64,000 nucleotides of DNA from Loripinus fragilis (GCA_964019695.1 OZ026525.1:64574253-64638252), one strand, 5' to 3'. Shown: positions 47,380 through 59,441, counted from the first letter of the stretch. The notes: generated by a model from the letters alone, not told the origin. Translations and numbers: made by a program.

Positions 47380-47812
47380 GTCAGTGCTGTCACACAACAT
47401 GTCAGTGCTGTCACAATAGGGAACGTGATTGCACTGACCGTGACTGCACTGACATTCACACATTTATTCGATTCTTGAAAGAAAGGATTTCTTCCAAGTT
47501 AACCAAATCATATGTCTGCTTCAACTCGCCCTCAACGCCAATTGAAACGTAGCCGTGGAAATGTACTCAGCGTCACGAAACGTGTCAATACATTCGTGAT
47601 TGCACTGACAGTTGTGGAAATTACACTCAATTTTTGACACACTTGTGTGACATAAAATCTGTAGGATGTAAATAAACCAAAAAGTGATCCTATGTGTCCA
47701 CTCCAGGGGTCGTTGTCAATGAAATATCGTCATTTTTAAACTTTCAGAATAATGGGTTGCTCCACCAAAACCCCATTTTCTATAACTGCAACTGCACTGA
47801 CAGGTTCTCAAG
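47380..47812 (+). repeat. Cluster of 'gtgactgcactgaca'-type motifs
   Basis: Six variants: 'gtcagtgctgtcac' at 47380 and 47401, 'gtgattgcactgac' at 47425 and 47596, 'gtgactgcactgaca' at 47440, and 'gcaactgcactgaca' at 47798. With 41546 (inverted) and the triplet at 41883 they bracket about 6.3 kb. The small plus frame at 47370-47552 is driven by these repeats. Confidence 0.85.
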
Positions 47813-48517
47813 GGACGACCGTAAACACATGCTATCACACTGAAATAGTTTATAATTACTGGCATACTTTATGGAAACTACTTCTATACAGCTAGATGTA
47901 TTAACCCATTAAAAAATAAACAACTAAATATTTGTTTCTGTAACAATTAACGGCAACGGTTACGAACCACCCTCAAGTTGGGACATGGGAAAATTCGGAG
48001 AAAGTGCAATTACGTCAGCTTTAGTTTTCAAACAGCGTCATCCAGAACCCGACAAAGTATTTTATTCTTGTGGCACATGCCGTCATTAAGTGTTATTGAC
48101 AGAAAAGCAACAGAGAGGAGGTCGAGGATGTGAGAAAATCAGCAAGGACACAGATTCCTCCATTTTTTGATAATGACCCATATACAGATTCTGTGCTGTT
48201 CAATTACTCTCTCGTACGGCGACATTTTTGCGCTACGTAAACCCTGTAAGCTTAGAGGGAAATCAGTTAATTAAATTTTGAAATGCTGCATTATTCATCA
48301 ATTTCATGTGAACTCTTGCATTGCGCATTTCAATGCTTCATTAGTAAGCATTAAATTCGGCGTTCTCCACGTGAAAAACGATATTTAAGCTAACGGACAT
48401 TCAACCTGTGAGAGAGCAAACGCAATGCTAGCCATTACTGTCCTGCCAGACAAGACTGACAGTGGCGTCGTGTTTTGTTAACAATTGTTACAGGAATGAT
48501 TGTTTTTGGGTTTTTTA
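47813..48517. other. Non-coding stretch, nothing recognised
   Basis: No open frame or repeat that can be supported. Confidence 0.45.
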
Positions 48518-48593
48518 TTTATCGATGTGTAAACTCCGGCTTATCACTCACAAATTTAACATTAAGCCCGAAGAGAGTTTACACATCGATAAA
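48518..48593. repeat. 19-bp perfect inverted repeat
   Basis: 'tttatcgatgtgtaaactc' at 48518-48536 is perfectly inverted at 48575-48593, with a 38-bp spacer. The flanks are T-rich on the left and A-rich on the right, extending partial pairing outward. Confidence 0.9.
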
Positions 48594-48926
48594 AGCAAAA
48601 AATAAAAAATAAAAAATAAAAAAAATACTCCTTATAATTCCAACTTTGGAACAAAACAGCACATTTGTAAAGGGTTGTTGACAACATTTCAAATTTAAAA
48701 TCCCACTGAAGGAACCGTAGCCGCTGTCTATGAAAGATGAGGCAGCTATAGTCTGAGCTCGATAAGAGTAGGATGACGAAACAGATTTACAGTTAGATGT
48801 ATGAATGAAAACCCTATATATGTCCAATCAGGTGAATAAAGTACCATAACGTGACCACTCTTATCGGGCACGAACTCTAAAACATTAACGTGTACACTCC
48901 ACTTGAGCCAACGAGAATCGATGGAT

Positions 48927-48973
48927 CACTTGTGTATTAATCCTATCCTGCGGATAGGATTAATACACACGTG
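48927..48973. repeat. Near-perfect hairpin, 3-nt loop
   Basis: 'tgtgtattaatcctatcc' (48931-48948), loop 'tgc', and its exact complement to 48969. Beyond one mismatch, 'cac' and 'gtg' add three more pairs. Nothing else is recognised between this and 49876 except a box-A-like 'tggatagctcagtaggt' near 49321 and 'gttataacgagtgacgtta' near 49513. Confidence 0.92.
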
Positions 48974-49876
48974 CCCTATCATTTCTAAGTCCCTGATAAG
49001 TGTATTAACAAAGTATGGCATCACTATCACTCTTGGCTGGCAGCACAGTCACCATTCCATTCCATTTCGTATCCCGTCCAGCAAATGTTTGTTAGGGTAA
49101 AGCGGAATCCACTTGTCGGCCCACGGTTGGTCGGGCATTCAGTCGATCTGTCGGGTCTGAAATAATGAACATAATTGTGTCGCGACCCTTGAATCATTTA
49201 AAGGCGGACCACTATAGTTCTCCCAAGATCTAATGGCTATGTTTGCATTTGTTTGTTTGTAAACATTTGAGTGGCATATTCAGAACTCATCGGTAGTTTT
49301 GAAATTATTTGTTGTCAGCATGGATAGCTCAGTAGGTAAATTATCTCACACATGGTAACAATTCTTTTATAATGAATTTATTTTCAATATAAATTGCATA
49401 TCTGTACCCAAGAGTTACTGTCGGTGTCTTTAAGTGAATATTCTTTTATAAAGAGGGAAATTTAATGAAAACAGATCCGTTCCCAGCAATTTTATGTCAG
49501 ATATTGAATATTCTGTTATAACGAGTGACGTTATAAAGAGTTTTGACTGTATTAAAGCGATATTCAGCAACCGAAATGATTTGGAATTTATTATGGATTA
49601 TATTTAAACAATTGTATAAATACATATATACATAAAATCGAGGTCATAATATGTTTTTGTACTATTGTTAGTTATCAGTAGATCTCAAACAGTTATTGAA
49701 AGTTATTTACCTTACGTCACTGTTTGTGGATACAATGTTAACAAAACCAGCGTAACGATGTAGGACTCTATCCGCCCGCCAGCGCAACGGCGTTTCGCTG
49801 GTGGGCCAAAAATGGTCTTAGAAGGGAACTAGGCCTACTCTTTAATTTTTGACGAATGAAAATGAAACTTGATACA

Positions 49877-50013
<137 letters not shown>

Positions 50014-50771
50014 ATAGGTGTGCAAGGCATCATTTTTGTCCGGACTGGTCGAGGGCTTTCGCTGTTTGTACCCTGGGAAACACAACGATATTGACTTGGA
50101 CTCCATGAAATACAAGTTTCCCTTATTTTGGTTCTTTGTGTACATGGGTGTAAGTTCAAAATTTCCAAAATCCTGAACTTTTAGAAGTCCGACCTTAAAA
50201 CTTGCAATATGCCCACTAAATATTCGCAATTTGTAGCTTAAATGTCAATTGTCTTAAGACAGACTGAATATAAATCAGAGAACCTATAATAATCTGCTGA
50301 ATTCAGGATTTTGAGACTGACTTTCTATGGAAAGTAAGCCATAAAATCCTGAATTCAGGAATAATCCTGAAAACTTTCACTGAAGAACAGGAATTGAAGG
50401 GTATACATTGCAGCCAGAAGCTGAGGAGCTCTTTTGTGTTTTGTTGTCAGTTGCTTTAAACAGACTAGAAATATACACACAGAGGTGCACCGGAATTGTC
50501 TTTCACAATTAGGTGCTAATTAGTGGAGTGCATTACCTATAAGCCAAGCATTAAATTGTGCACTATATCCTTGAATCAGAACGTACTTCGAATCTCCTCG
50601 GAACTCTTGGTAGTAACAACTGTTACAACAACTGTTAAGTTTCAGTCAATTTCAGCCTTATCATGCTGTATATATTATGTACTACACTCCTCCCCCATTT
50701 TCACCATTTCACTTGCAATTTTCCAATTATTAGCATGCATTTAAATGCAGAGTGGAAACAGTGTGGATACT

Positions 50772-50803
50772 GATCAGCTGGCTTCTGAAGAAGCCAGCTG
50801 ATC
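50772..50803. repeat. 15-bp inverted repeat with 2-nt spacer
   Basis: 'gatcagctggcttct', then 'ga', then 'agaagccagctgatc', which is a perfect complement. The surrounding 50014-50956 has no recognisable gene. Confidence 0.92.
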
Positions 50804-50956
50804 TTGATCTACATCTGTTTTTACTATAGGGAATGTCTCGGTTAAGCATGGTATGGGTTATGTAAGAATTTAAAAATCCAATTAATTAAATGAAAGAACG
50901 TTCATGATAATTTTATCAATGAGCATGTGGACGCCAAAAGTGCATACTTAAATATT

Positions 50957-51912
50957 CTATGCACAATAAGTTTAGCAATTTCTTACGTTTCGCATCTTGC
51001 TGTGCTCGTCTTTGTGCAATATCGAACAACTTCAATTGCAATGACTTGAACAGGATCTTAGTCAAATGAAACCACACAGACGTCATCCTTTAAATAGGCA
51101 TTTGGGGAGAGCAAGAATTGCAGGAGGGGTCAGTAAGCAAAATTCACATCCGTTGTAAGTATTATAAACACCTTCTTCATGCATCATACGCCTATAAAAA
51201 CTATTTGTGATATAGATTCATGCTGAAAAAATCAGCTGCCATCAATGACGTCAAAACGTAGTCACCATTTGATTAAACTTCTAATGTTAATTGGTGTTTC
51301 AATTCAACAGAGACTCAATTTACAAAGATGTCATAGGCTTACAATGTAACCCATCTTATGGTTGATTTAAACCTTAAGTTGCTGGAAAATGGTGCGACGC
51401 ATTTGCGAGATAACGGTGACGTTATATTTTATATTTCGGCTCGTGCTCTATAGCCATGAAGATGTTTCATTCAACATTATTTGTCTGAATATGTTGGAAG
51501 GCATCAAACAGTTTTACTTGTCAATGTGGTTCATGAAAACCCGACTAGAAACGCCGTTAAAAGGCGATAATGTAAAAGCATAAATAAAAACGTCAAATTT
51601 TGAAAATTGATCCTTTTTTTCTCTGTGAAAGTTCAGAAAATTGCAGCATTTGCTATGTTTTATTGGTTTTCAGTGACCAAATGAACGTTTGAAAATGTTT
51701 TTTCCTTCCCACAATGATCTGAAATAACGACATTACCCGCTAGTCTTAAAATTTAACGCCACTTTAGCACGGCCGCTGCGTTTGATAATTCCGTATTTTT
51801 TTTAAAAAAAAAGATGTTCCGCGCTTGTATCTTCATGACAGCAAATGAAACTTGAGGTCTGATGTGGATGGGCTCACCCATACAAAACAATTGCTGAACT
51901 TATTGTGCATAG
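50957..51912. mobile_element. Possible 956-bp TIR element
   Basis: The 24-bp ends ('ctatgcacaataagtttagc' onward at 50957; inverse ending 51912) match with one mismatch. Outside them, a 29-bp direct repeat containing 'gttcatgataattttatca' lies at 50898-50926 and 52113-52141. The interior is AT-rich with a short frame (51389-51583) lacking recognisable domains. Interpretation as a non-autonomous element is plausible but unproven. Confidence 0.6.
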
Positions 51913-52321
51913 TAAACCAATGTGAAAACATCACTCCCGACAGTCCATCTACTTCATAGCATAAAATCAACCATGTGGTATGAAGAAGGGGGCACGTTTT
52001 TTTATGAAAGAGATGCACCTTCATTTTAATAAGATATTTATCAGAAAACCGAGAACAGCCCGGTTTAGCATGGATTGGATATGAATTGAAAGTGATATTT
52101 CTGTTATAAAAAACGTTCATGATAATTTTATCAACGAGCATTGATGAGATGCGAACTTAAAAGCGCATGCTTAAAGATATACATTGTGAATACAACAGCA
52201 AGGAAGTGAGTATGCGCAGAATTCTTTAGGAGCGCATTTGTATGCTTCCAACTTTGAAAATGTTGCCTTCGCTTGGTCCGTTCCTCTATTCGTCCGTCAC
52301 TTTTTATGTCCTAATATATTA

Positions 52322-52445
52322 TTAACCCTTTGTAATCGGGAACCCCTTAAGGAGTCCCTATGCGCACAGTGAAGACCCAGATGAAATGCAGCATATAGCG
52401 GCATTTCGTCAGGGTTAACACTGTTTGTAAAAGTAAAACAGATCG
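52322..52445 (-). mobile_element. Partial copy of the 'ttaaccc..' short TIR family
   Basis: Contains 'ttaaccctttgtaatcgg' at one end and the family core 'gaagacccagatgaaatgc' next to its near-complement 'gcatttcgtcagggttaac', which forms the central hairpin. The minus frame at 52297-52485 ('NSVNPDEMPLYAAFHLGLHC') is read-through of this core. I recall similar peptides mis-annotated as proteins in mollusc and coral genomes. Confidence 0.65.
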
Positions 52446-53182
52446 TTAGACAAAAGAATACAATTAAAAAAATGTAATCTGACATCCCTAAATATGTACA
52501 ATGGACTATCCCAAGTTTATTGTATCGAATCAGAAGGAAAAATCCATTAGTATAAAAAGGGTTACACTGTGCATGCTAGAGTATATGTACTCCCCATGAA
52601 AAAAAGCTGACTTTTCCTAATAATCTATAACACTTTGCACAAACGAGATGCAAATAAAGTTAGCTGGAAATCTCTAGAACCATTCTTGCAAGGACCTTTA
52701 TACGCTTGGTATACGGAAGTAGACTACATGATTTACTTTTGAACGCATCTCATTTTGACAATACTATGGCCCTTTAAATGTTACCTTAATTAGTCAGTTG
52801 GACAAACATATGTCTGGGGTCCGGTGTTTTACGAAAACAGCATCTGTCTAGTTTCTCGTTGTGATTAAAATAGAACAAAAATACCGTTGAATGAATGAAG
52901 AAATGGAATAATTAATTAATTTCTTTCGAATGGATGTAAGTTTTTGCTTGATTCAGCGCCAAGCAAAAAATTGAAATATTTTAAGATATCGAGGAACACT
53001 GAATTGTTCACACACCCATTGCCAAGAAGCAAAAATAATTTAACCTTTTTATACTGCGCTGTAAAAAGTACGAGTAAGTTAGCTTCATTCAATTCGGTAG
53101 AAGATTGTCTTAGTACATGCCTGTTTTAAAATCCATAGTAATATACAAATGATGCATTCTTTTGAGGTTAACATCAGGATTT

Positions 53183-53248
53183 GTCAACTTGAGAACAGTG
53201 ATGTTCACCGAGGCGAGGCCGAGGTGAACATCACTTTCGAGGGTTGAC
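53183..53248. repeat. ~26-bp imperfect inverted repeat (hairpin)
   Basis: The arms 'aacagtgatgttcacc' and 'ggtgaacatcacttt' extend outward through 'gtcaacttgag' and 'gagggttgac', around a 13-nt loop. The region 52446-53182 has no supported feature. Confidence 0.85.
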
Positions 53249-53313
53249 TTATTTCAGCAATATACTTCCCAAATTTCTGCAACGCTTATGAGATAAGCAA
53301 AATAATTGTATTC

Positions 53314-53525
53314 TAACCCATATATGCATAGCGTCCTTTTCTGGGACATGGCAAATAGTGCAGACCAAGAACACGGTGTCTGATCAAGGTCTCCACTGTT
53401 TGCTTGCATAATTTTCGATTAAAATTTGAATGAAAATGAAAAATACCACCCAACATCCCTTAAAACAGAAATGGACTGTTTCAATTGATAACGGTGGGAA
53501 ATTTCATTCGGCATAAATGGGTTAA
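53314..53525 (+). mobile_element. ~212-bp short TIR element ('ttaacccattta..gcc' family)
   Basis: Begins 'taacccatatatgcatag' and ends 'cattcggcataaatggg' plus 'tta'. The interior 'ggacatggcaaatagtgc' and 'gaacacggtgtctgatc' correspond, inverted, to 28043-28270. Non-coding. Just right of it, 'ctgccaaacgc(g/c)act' occurs twice, near 53536 and 53570. Confidence 0.72.
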
Positions 53526-54503
53526 CACTTTCGCTGCCAAACGCGACTGTAGTCGGATTTACCGTTCACTGCCAAACGCCACTACAGTCGAAATTTAAAG
53601 GCACAGTTGAACACAGTTGAAAGCTGTCTATTTTTAACCGTTATAAGGGACGCAAATCTTTGTTCTTTATTTCAAGATGTTCAAGGGACATGATCTATAT
53701 ATCGTATATGGAAGTAAACGCAATTTTCTGTACAAGAATGGACTTTACAAACATATTTGTAATGCCATTAGATTTCGCGAAGGTCAAAATAACGAAAACA
53801 TGTCCAAGGGAATGACATACGGGATGTATAAACCCCTTCAACTGTAAATTATTTCTGATGAAACAATTAATATTAGAATAAATCCATATGTTTGTAATTC
53901 TTCGTGTAGATGGATGTCTACTATATTTGCATAAAATGGTTGTTTATAGGCATTTTCATATTTTCAATATGGCTTCCAAAATGGCCGCCAAAGGTCACGT
54001 AACTATTTTTATTATTAATGATTCAAGTGAAATTTTATATATCAGCAACATTCTGTGAAAGTTTCACAGCAATGGGTTGAATGGTTCTGGTGATACTCTG
54101 TGTTGAACCCAGATACTCTCAATATTCAGGAGTCCTTGAAACATGCTTGGCACTGAGGTATTGTTTTTTTGAGGTGCTTGGCAGTGAACGTGATAAATGC
54201 TGTTGTCATACAATGAACAAATTCTGAATTCTACACATTTTATCTGTGAAATATACATAAGAAACCAGTCAGTGTTTCAATGTCATTTTTAGCTCTCAGG
54301 TAGCAGTGAAAAAAGCCATGTCACCTGAGCTAGATTTAGTTCAATCTATTTTAGTTCTCTGTCAGCACTGACAAAACTAATGTTAACCTGTAGTTTGCTC
54401 ATCACTGTTTGACATCATTATCTGTCACAACCAGTGAAAGCTAGTTTCAGCCAATCAGAGAAGGTCTTTTATAGGACTCATACCACAACGCCTTTTGACG
54501 CCT

Positions 54504-54592
54504 TGATGTATTATGATAATAGTATGAAAAATGGAGCATTTGCTCCAAAAGAGCAAATACTCCATTTTCCATAATATTATCAAACGTATTCA
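54504..54592. repeat. ~42-bp imperfect fold-back
   Basis: The left arm ends 'aaaaatggagcatttgctc' and the right arm starts 'gagcaaatactccattttc'. Pairing continues outward through 'tgataatagtatg' and 'cataatattatca', with a 5-nt loop. The preceding 53526-54503 contains an 'agctctcaggtagcagtg' to 'gtcacctgagct' inverted segment near 54291-54333 and no gene. Confidence 0.85.
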
Positions 54593-54849
54593 ATACTTAA
54601 CTTTAATTTTTCGTGAAATTTGTCAATGTTGTCTATAAATAGAAAATGATGTCATGATCTAAAATAGTTTATGAAGTTAAGGGTTAAACAAAATATTTGT
54701 TCTGACTTATCGCGCTGTGGAAGACTGCTTTACTTTAATTGTATTCTTGTTTTCGCTTGGGTGTTTGTCTCTTCCTCACGGTGATCAATTTAAAAAGAAT
54801 ATTAAACGTTATAAAAGAGTGGAATACAACATGGGTATCATGTGACAGT

Positions 54850-55712
54850 CTGCATGCCTGGTTGTGAACACAATCACGGTTCCTCTATAAGTGCACGGCG
54901 GTGGGTCAGGCCTCCGACTTAATGACGACCCTGATCTTTAATATGTTGGTTGGTGCCTGATGCTTGACGTTGGCTGGGCCTACCGTAGCTCAACTTGATG
55001 TTTTTTTTAGCTCTGACTATCTGTGAGTCATGAACCCTTTTCTTTGTATCATCATAATGTGTTAATTTGATTTGATTGTTTCTATGTGATGAAACATTGC
55101 ATTACTTTGGAAGCCTCCATGCGAGCTATACAATTTTGTGTTTTTATTAACAACAGAATCTAGGCGAAGATTAAGCGCTAGTAAAACGCAGTGGACCCCC
55201 CACCCCGGTGGCTTAGGCTGCTGTCCGTTCTAAGACGATGGTTCTGTTGTTGTTGATCTATTGTGTTAATTTGACTTGATTGTTTCTATGTAATGATACA
55301 TTGCATTAGTTTGGAAGCCTCCATGCGAGCTAAACAATTTTGTGTTTTTTTTATTAACAACAGAATCTAGGCGAAGATTAAGCGCTAGTAAAACGCAATT
55401 GAGCCCCCCCCCCCCACCGGTGGTTTAGGCTGCTGTCCGTTCTAAGACGGTAGTTTTGTTGTTGTTGATCTATTGTTTAATGTACTTCCAATTGTTTGTT
55501 GGAGATCTGTGTATGTATTAATTTTGTCATGCATTACTTTGTGTCATTCTAGTTTTGCAATCATCTTTAAGAGGAAGAGAAAACTGGTTGCTTTGCTATT
55601 ATTGTCTTACAGATGTATTGTTACTATAAATGTTCTGTGGCTCTTCCTCATGGTGCCGTGGGCTGGCCTGCATTGTGTGATTGTGGTATTTTCTGAGTAT
55701 ACTCGCTTACTT
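54850..55712 (+). mobile_element. PLE-A, 5'-truncated copy with duplicated 3' region
   Basis: Starts in the decayed last codons of the RT ('aatcacggtt...cggcggtgggtcaggcct', near 54869-54920) and continues through the PLE-A 3' region to 'gagtatactcgcttac' near 55712. A ~205-bp segment is tandemly duplicated: 55057-55261 and 55262-55466 share 'ggaagcctccatgcgagct', 'agaatctaggcgaagatta' and 'ggctgctgtccgttctaag'. The better copy at 61831-62390 has it once. The plus frame at 55473-55775 is the diverged form of the conserved 3' frame. Confidence 0.88.
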
Positions 55713-56461
55713 TTTGGTCTATGTTCTATGAATGTGGCTTTTCCTGCTAATATTCTTTTGTTTATTTTTGTGTGAGACAAAAATTGATATCAAACTCGGA
55801 TTCACTCACGTGACAATCACAGAAATTTCGATCTCTCTCCCTCTAAATCAACGAATCTAGAATGATTTTCTTTTTAGAAACAAGCAGAAATAGAATAACA
55901 AAAAATCGTATAGAAATAGATTTTGTTCGTATCTAGGTACAGCACGTGCTCCTAGCAGGTAGCGCACTTGATTATCATCTTCTCGCTGCAGTGTTACTAT
56001 TTTGATGTTTACAATGATGGATCGATGATAAACACAAGATTTCAGATTTAGGAAAATGCCTGTTTTTATAATTCGTTTTGATTCTTTAAAAATATGGCAT
56101 ATCCTACAAAGCAAGATTTGAAATGAGCCTTCACGCGGGAAAACCTTCCTTTCGCGGTTTGATAATGTTCAAGAGATATGAATATACACGTAAAAAAGTT
56201 AAGGTGAAGAAATTTGTTGAAAATCCCCAATTCTGGAAGCCTATCGATGCTGGATTTGTTATGACTTGTTTTTCAAAGCGTTGTCTGGATACAGTCTGAA
56301 ATATTTGGGCTACGGAGGATACAGCATGCCACCCATGAATAATGACAATATACCTGAATATAAGTTTGCCCTTTTGATTCTGTAAACCAGAGAAAACAAT
56401 TGAGAAACACAAAAAACAGCAGATATTGAAAGAATGGAGCATGCTCAATGAATAAATGAAT
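55713..56461. other. Non-coding stretch, nothing recognised
   Basis: Two minus-strand frames overlap in different phases (56131-56532 and 56273-56488) and extend into the ACGT-rich repeat. Neither shows a recognisable domain. Confidence 0.5.
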
Positions 56462-56638
56462 GTAGGACGTAGAAGGAACGTAGTACATGTAGAAACGTGT
56501 AGGGTGCAGTAGGAGCGTAGTAAGGTCTTCATGGACGTGAAGAACGTGTTAAAACTTTGAGCATGTTCAAGAAAAGTGTAGTGAGAACGTGGCCGAATCA
56601 GAACGCAGAGACGTCGCGTCAGATGTTGGTGTTAATTT
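56462..56638 (-). repeat. ACGT-rich subterminal-type repeat, left arm
   Basis: Degenerate 'gtag(t/g)a(a/g)gaacgtgg'-like words: 'gcgtagtaagg', 'gtagtgagaacgtgg', 'gaacgtagtac'. It ends with 'gacgtcgcgtcagatgttgg' and onward to 56638, a 29-bp perfect inverse of 59081-59109. Confidence 0.75.
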
Positions 56639-59080
56639 TAAAAACGTAGGGGTCCTCTCTTTTGAAAGTTCTCTATTTCACTTATTCCATTAAACATTTT
56701 TACAAACTAAACATCAAAGAAAAGGTTATTAATTATATTTTACATTGATGAAAAACGAAAGACAAATTAAGATACAAAGAAAAAGTTATCGCTAACATGT
56801 TCCGCATAAATTGCCGATTTTTTGCATGTAGAGACGTAACAGAAATCGTTTGGCGAAGTGTTTCTACATCCAAAAGTTTTAACTAATAATGCATGAAATC
56901 TTGTAATTATCCCCGCATAGCTACTTTTTGTGCTTATCCTCACGACGACACGCGCGAAATTGGCTTTAATCGGCAAACTAACCAGAAATAGCCAACCAAG
57001 CAAAGAAACGGACCGTGTAGAGATTTAAAGAAAACGTTGAAAACATGGGGTCTGTGTATTTGTGTTGATGTATTACTTTTTAGTGCCTCGTGTTTTTGAA
57101 ATTCGAAGTATATCACAAAAATGCGTTTTCAAAATAGAATTAAAATTTGGATTTATTCTTGATTTTTTCCATATTTAGAGCAAAAATTTGTTATTTTGCT
57201 ATGTCTAGCAAAAATGTCACACTCACGCAAATGGCGTCTTCGGAAATATGAGACATTAATTCAATACTAAATGAAAAGATGTTTCTTCAAACTTATTTCT
57301 CTCTAAGTAAGATATGTAAATGCGTTTTTCATATATTTTATACTGTTTGAAATTAAGAGAAATTTTTAAGTTTTGAATAAAATATCGCTAAAATGCTTTG
57401 TCTAGCAAAAATGTCACAGACGCCATTTTTTTTACTTTGCTAATCGCGTCGTAAAAACGTTAACATTTTAGCGTTATAATATGCGTAAATGCCAAAAACT
57501 TAATCGCGCATTTTCTTAAAACTTATATACTGATGCATAAGCATAGTCTTGTAGGACACTGTCCTATATAAAGTAATATAAAATAGGTCACTGGCCAGAA
57601 TTAATTCGAGAAATCTGAATATTCAGTGATCTTTACCCCTGTTTTCAGGAATATTCAGGAAATATATCCAGGAGCTTGAAATTCGATCCTTATTCACTCC
57701 TATAGCCCCTAAACCGAAAGCTCATAATGTCATTACGTAATGGTGACATTTAAGCTTTTGGTTATGAGGCATATACATGTAATGTAAGGACCAAACTTCA
57801 AGCTCCAGTGTATATATACAGCCACAGGACATACCCACTCTCCACCCAGTGACGTTGCCGCTTAAGTCGATGTATTTCCAGATGTTTTGCAAATAATTAA
57901 TGTCCAAAAAATTTAGAAGCTACAATTTTGAAAAAAGTACCAAATGAAAGCAAATTGATTTACGCAATAAACATTTTAATTGTAGCTTCTCGGTTTCTGT
58001 TGTTTTCGTATGGCAGTAATTTAAACGCAAACACAAATTAAAATGACAGTTTTTCGGTGACGTTAACGTTAGCGTCTACGGGAATAGTGATGTTTTAAAA
58101 TTTACATTCACTTTTAAATGCGTTCTACTTGAGAACCAAAAGTGTAATTATTTTAATCATTTATTGTATATTGCTGCTCTCTTTTTGCTCTTCATCCCTG
58201 TAAGTTTTATGAAATTAAACCCATTAAGTTTGTCATGGTATTTTTTACAAAATTCTAGAAGGTCTTGTTTCAAGCGGCGACGTCGCAAAGTGGCAAACGG
58301 CTACATGTCCCGAGACTGTACATCATATTACTAGGTATTAGTAATAGTCATCTCATTGGAAGCCATACGATGAAAAGGGTGTGTCTGAAACTCAAACGTG
58401 ACGTGCTCGCATCTCAAATAAATTAATTTCTTTGCTGTTTTCATTCATTTGTGTCTACATGTTTGTTTGGGCTAACACTAACTCTTGGCGATATTTTGGT
58501 CATAATCGCATATACGCAAAAGCCTCGTGAAAATGTGGATGCTGACATACATGTATTAAGCGGTGATAGAGGTCTCAATTCTACAGCTATTTATCATCTA
58601 CATTCATACTTTACTCTGATTACACAGGCTTTCGCGAGTCCTAGTTGCCGGACAATGCGATAAGTACCAAACGCTTACGTATTGGCTAATTTTAATATAA
58701 AACATGCAAAGGTGTGTGCAGCGAAGATATCCTTAAGACCTATAATCACCCTGTCTGTCCGTCCGTCTGTCCATTGAAGTCTACTGCAACGAGAATAGAT
58801 TTATGTAGTTAATAAGCATCGACCGACCAATCGCATTTACAACTGAAAATAATTGTGCTTACCTGGGTATACCCTACTTTTCGTAATTCTACTCGGGAAC
58901 ATGTATTAAAAAAAACTTTCAAAACTTAAATATATATATATGTAAACTAAAACAAACTTTTTATCTGATCATTTTACAACTGGGCATGTGTGCTTGGAAA
59001 TATTAACGCAAGGAAGATAGCCTCTCTTATCTGTGAAAATCCCATTGTTTGACGTGTTTAAACAACTTTTGACGTTACAC
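56639..59080. other. 2.4-kb interval between inverted ACGT-rich repeats
   Basis: No transposase or host coding region is visible. The 20-mer 'tgtctagcaaaaatgtcaca' occurs directly repeated near 57202 and 57400. A 13-bp inverted repeat 'agaagctacaatt' spans 57915-57990. The frame at 58451-58663 has no recognisable domain. Confidence 0.45.
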
Positions 59081-59425
59081 AAATTAACACCAACATCTGA
59101 CGCGACGTCAGTAAGAACGTGGTACGGGTGTAGTAAGAACGGCGTGGACGTAGTGGCAACGTAAGCAAGTCGTAGTAGGAACTTCATTGACGTGGTGTGA
59201 GCGTGGCAGGGACAAGAAAGGGTGCTCTACGCTATCACTGCGTTGCCACTGGGTCCTTGCTACGTCCATGGAAGTCTCTCTACGGCCTTGCCACGCTTAT
59301 GCTACGACCATAGCACGTCCATGCCACGTTGGAGAAGATCGCACTACGCTCTTATCAGGTTCTGTCGGCGCTTACCACGTCCATGCTCGTTCGTGGTAGG
59401 TTCTCACTGCGTCTTTGCCACGTCC
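59081..59425 (+). repeat. ACGT-rich subterminal-type repeat, right arm
   Basis: Begins with 'aaattaacaccaacatctga' (inverse of 56610-56638) and continues with words such as 'gtaagaacgtgg', 'gtagtaagaacgg' and 'gacgtagtggcaacg', then inverted forms such as 'cttgctacgtcc' and 'ccatgccacgtt'. A further block of such words lies at about 59820-59935. The four overlapping frames here arise from this composition. Confidence 0.7.
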
Positions 59426-59441
59426 AAGGATTTGAGTATAA

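Noticed and set aside
52297..52485. Signal-peptide-like 62-codon frame ('NSVNPDEMPLYAAFHLGLHC')
   Set aside because: It is the hairpin core of a short TIR repeat family read in one frame; similar peptides are repeat artefacts.
53976..54258. Possible coding exon near 'ggcttccaaaatggccgccaaagg'
   Set aside because: The short frame on the other strand (54064-54258) has no domain, and the 'atggccgcc' start-like context is not followed by a sustained frame.
56131..56532. 133-codon minus-strand frame, hydrophobic N-terminus
   Set aside because: No recognisable domain, overlaps another open frame in a different phase, and begins inside the ACGT-rich repeat.
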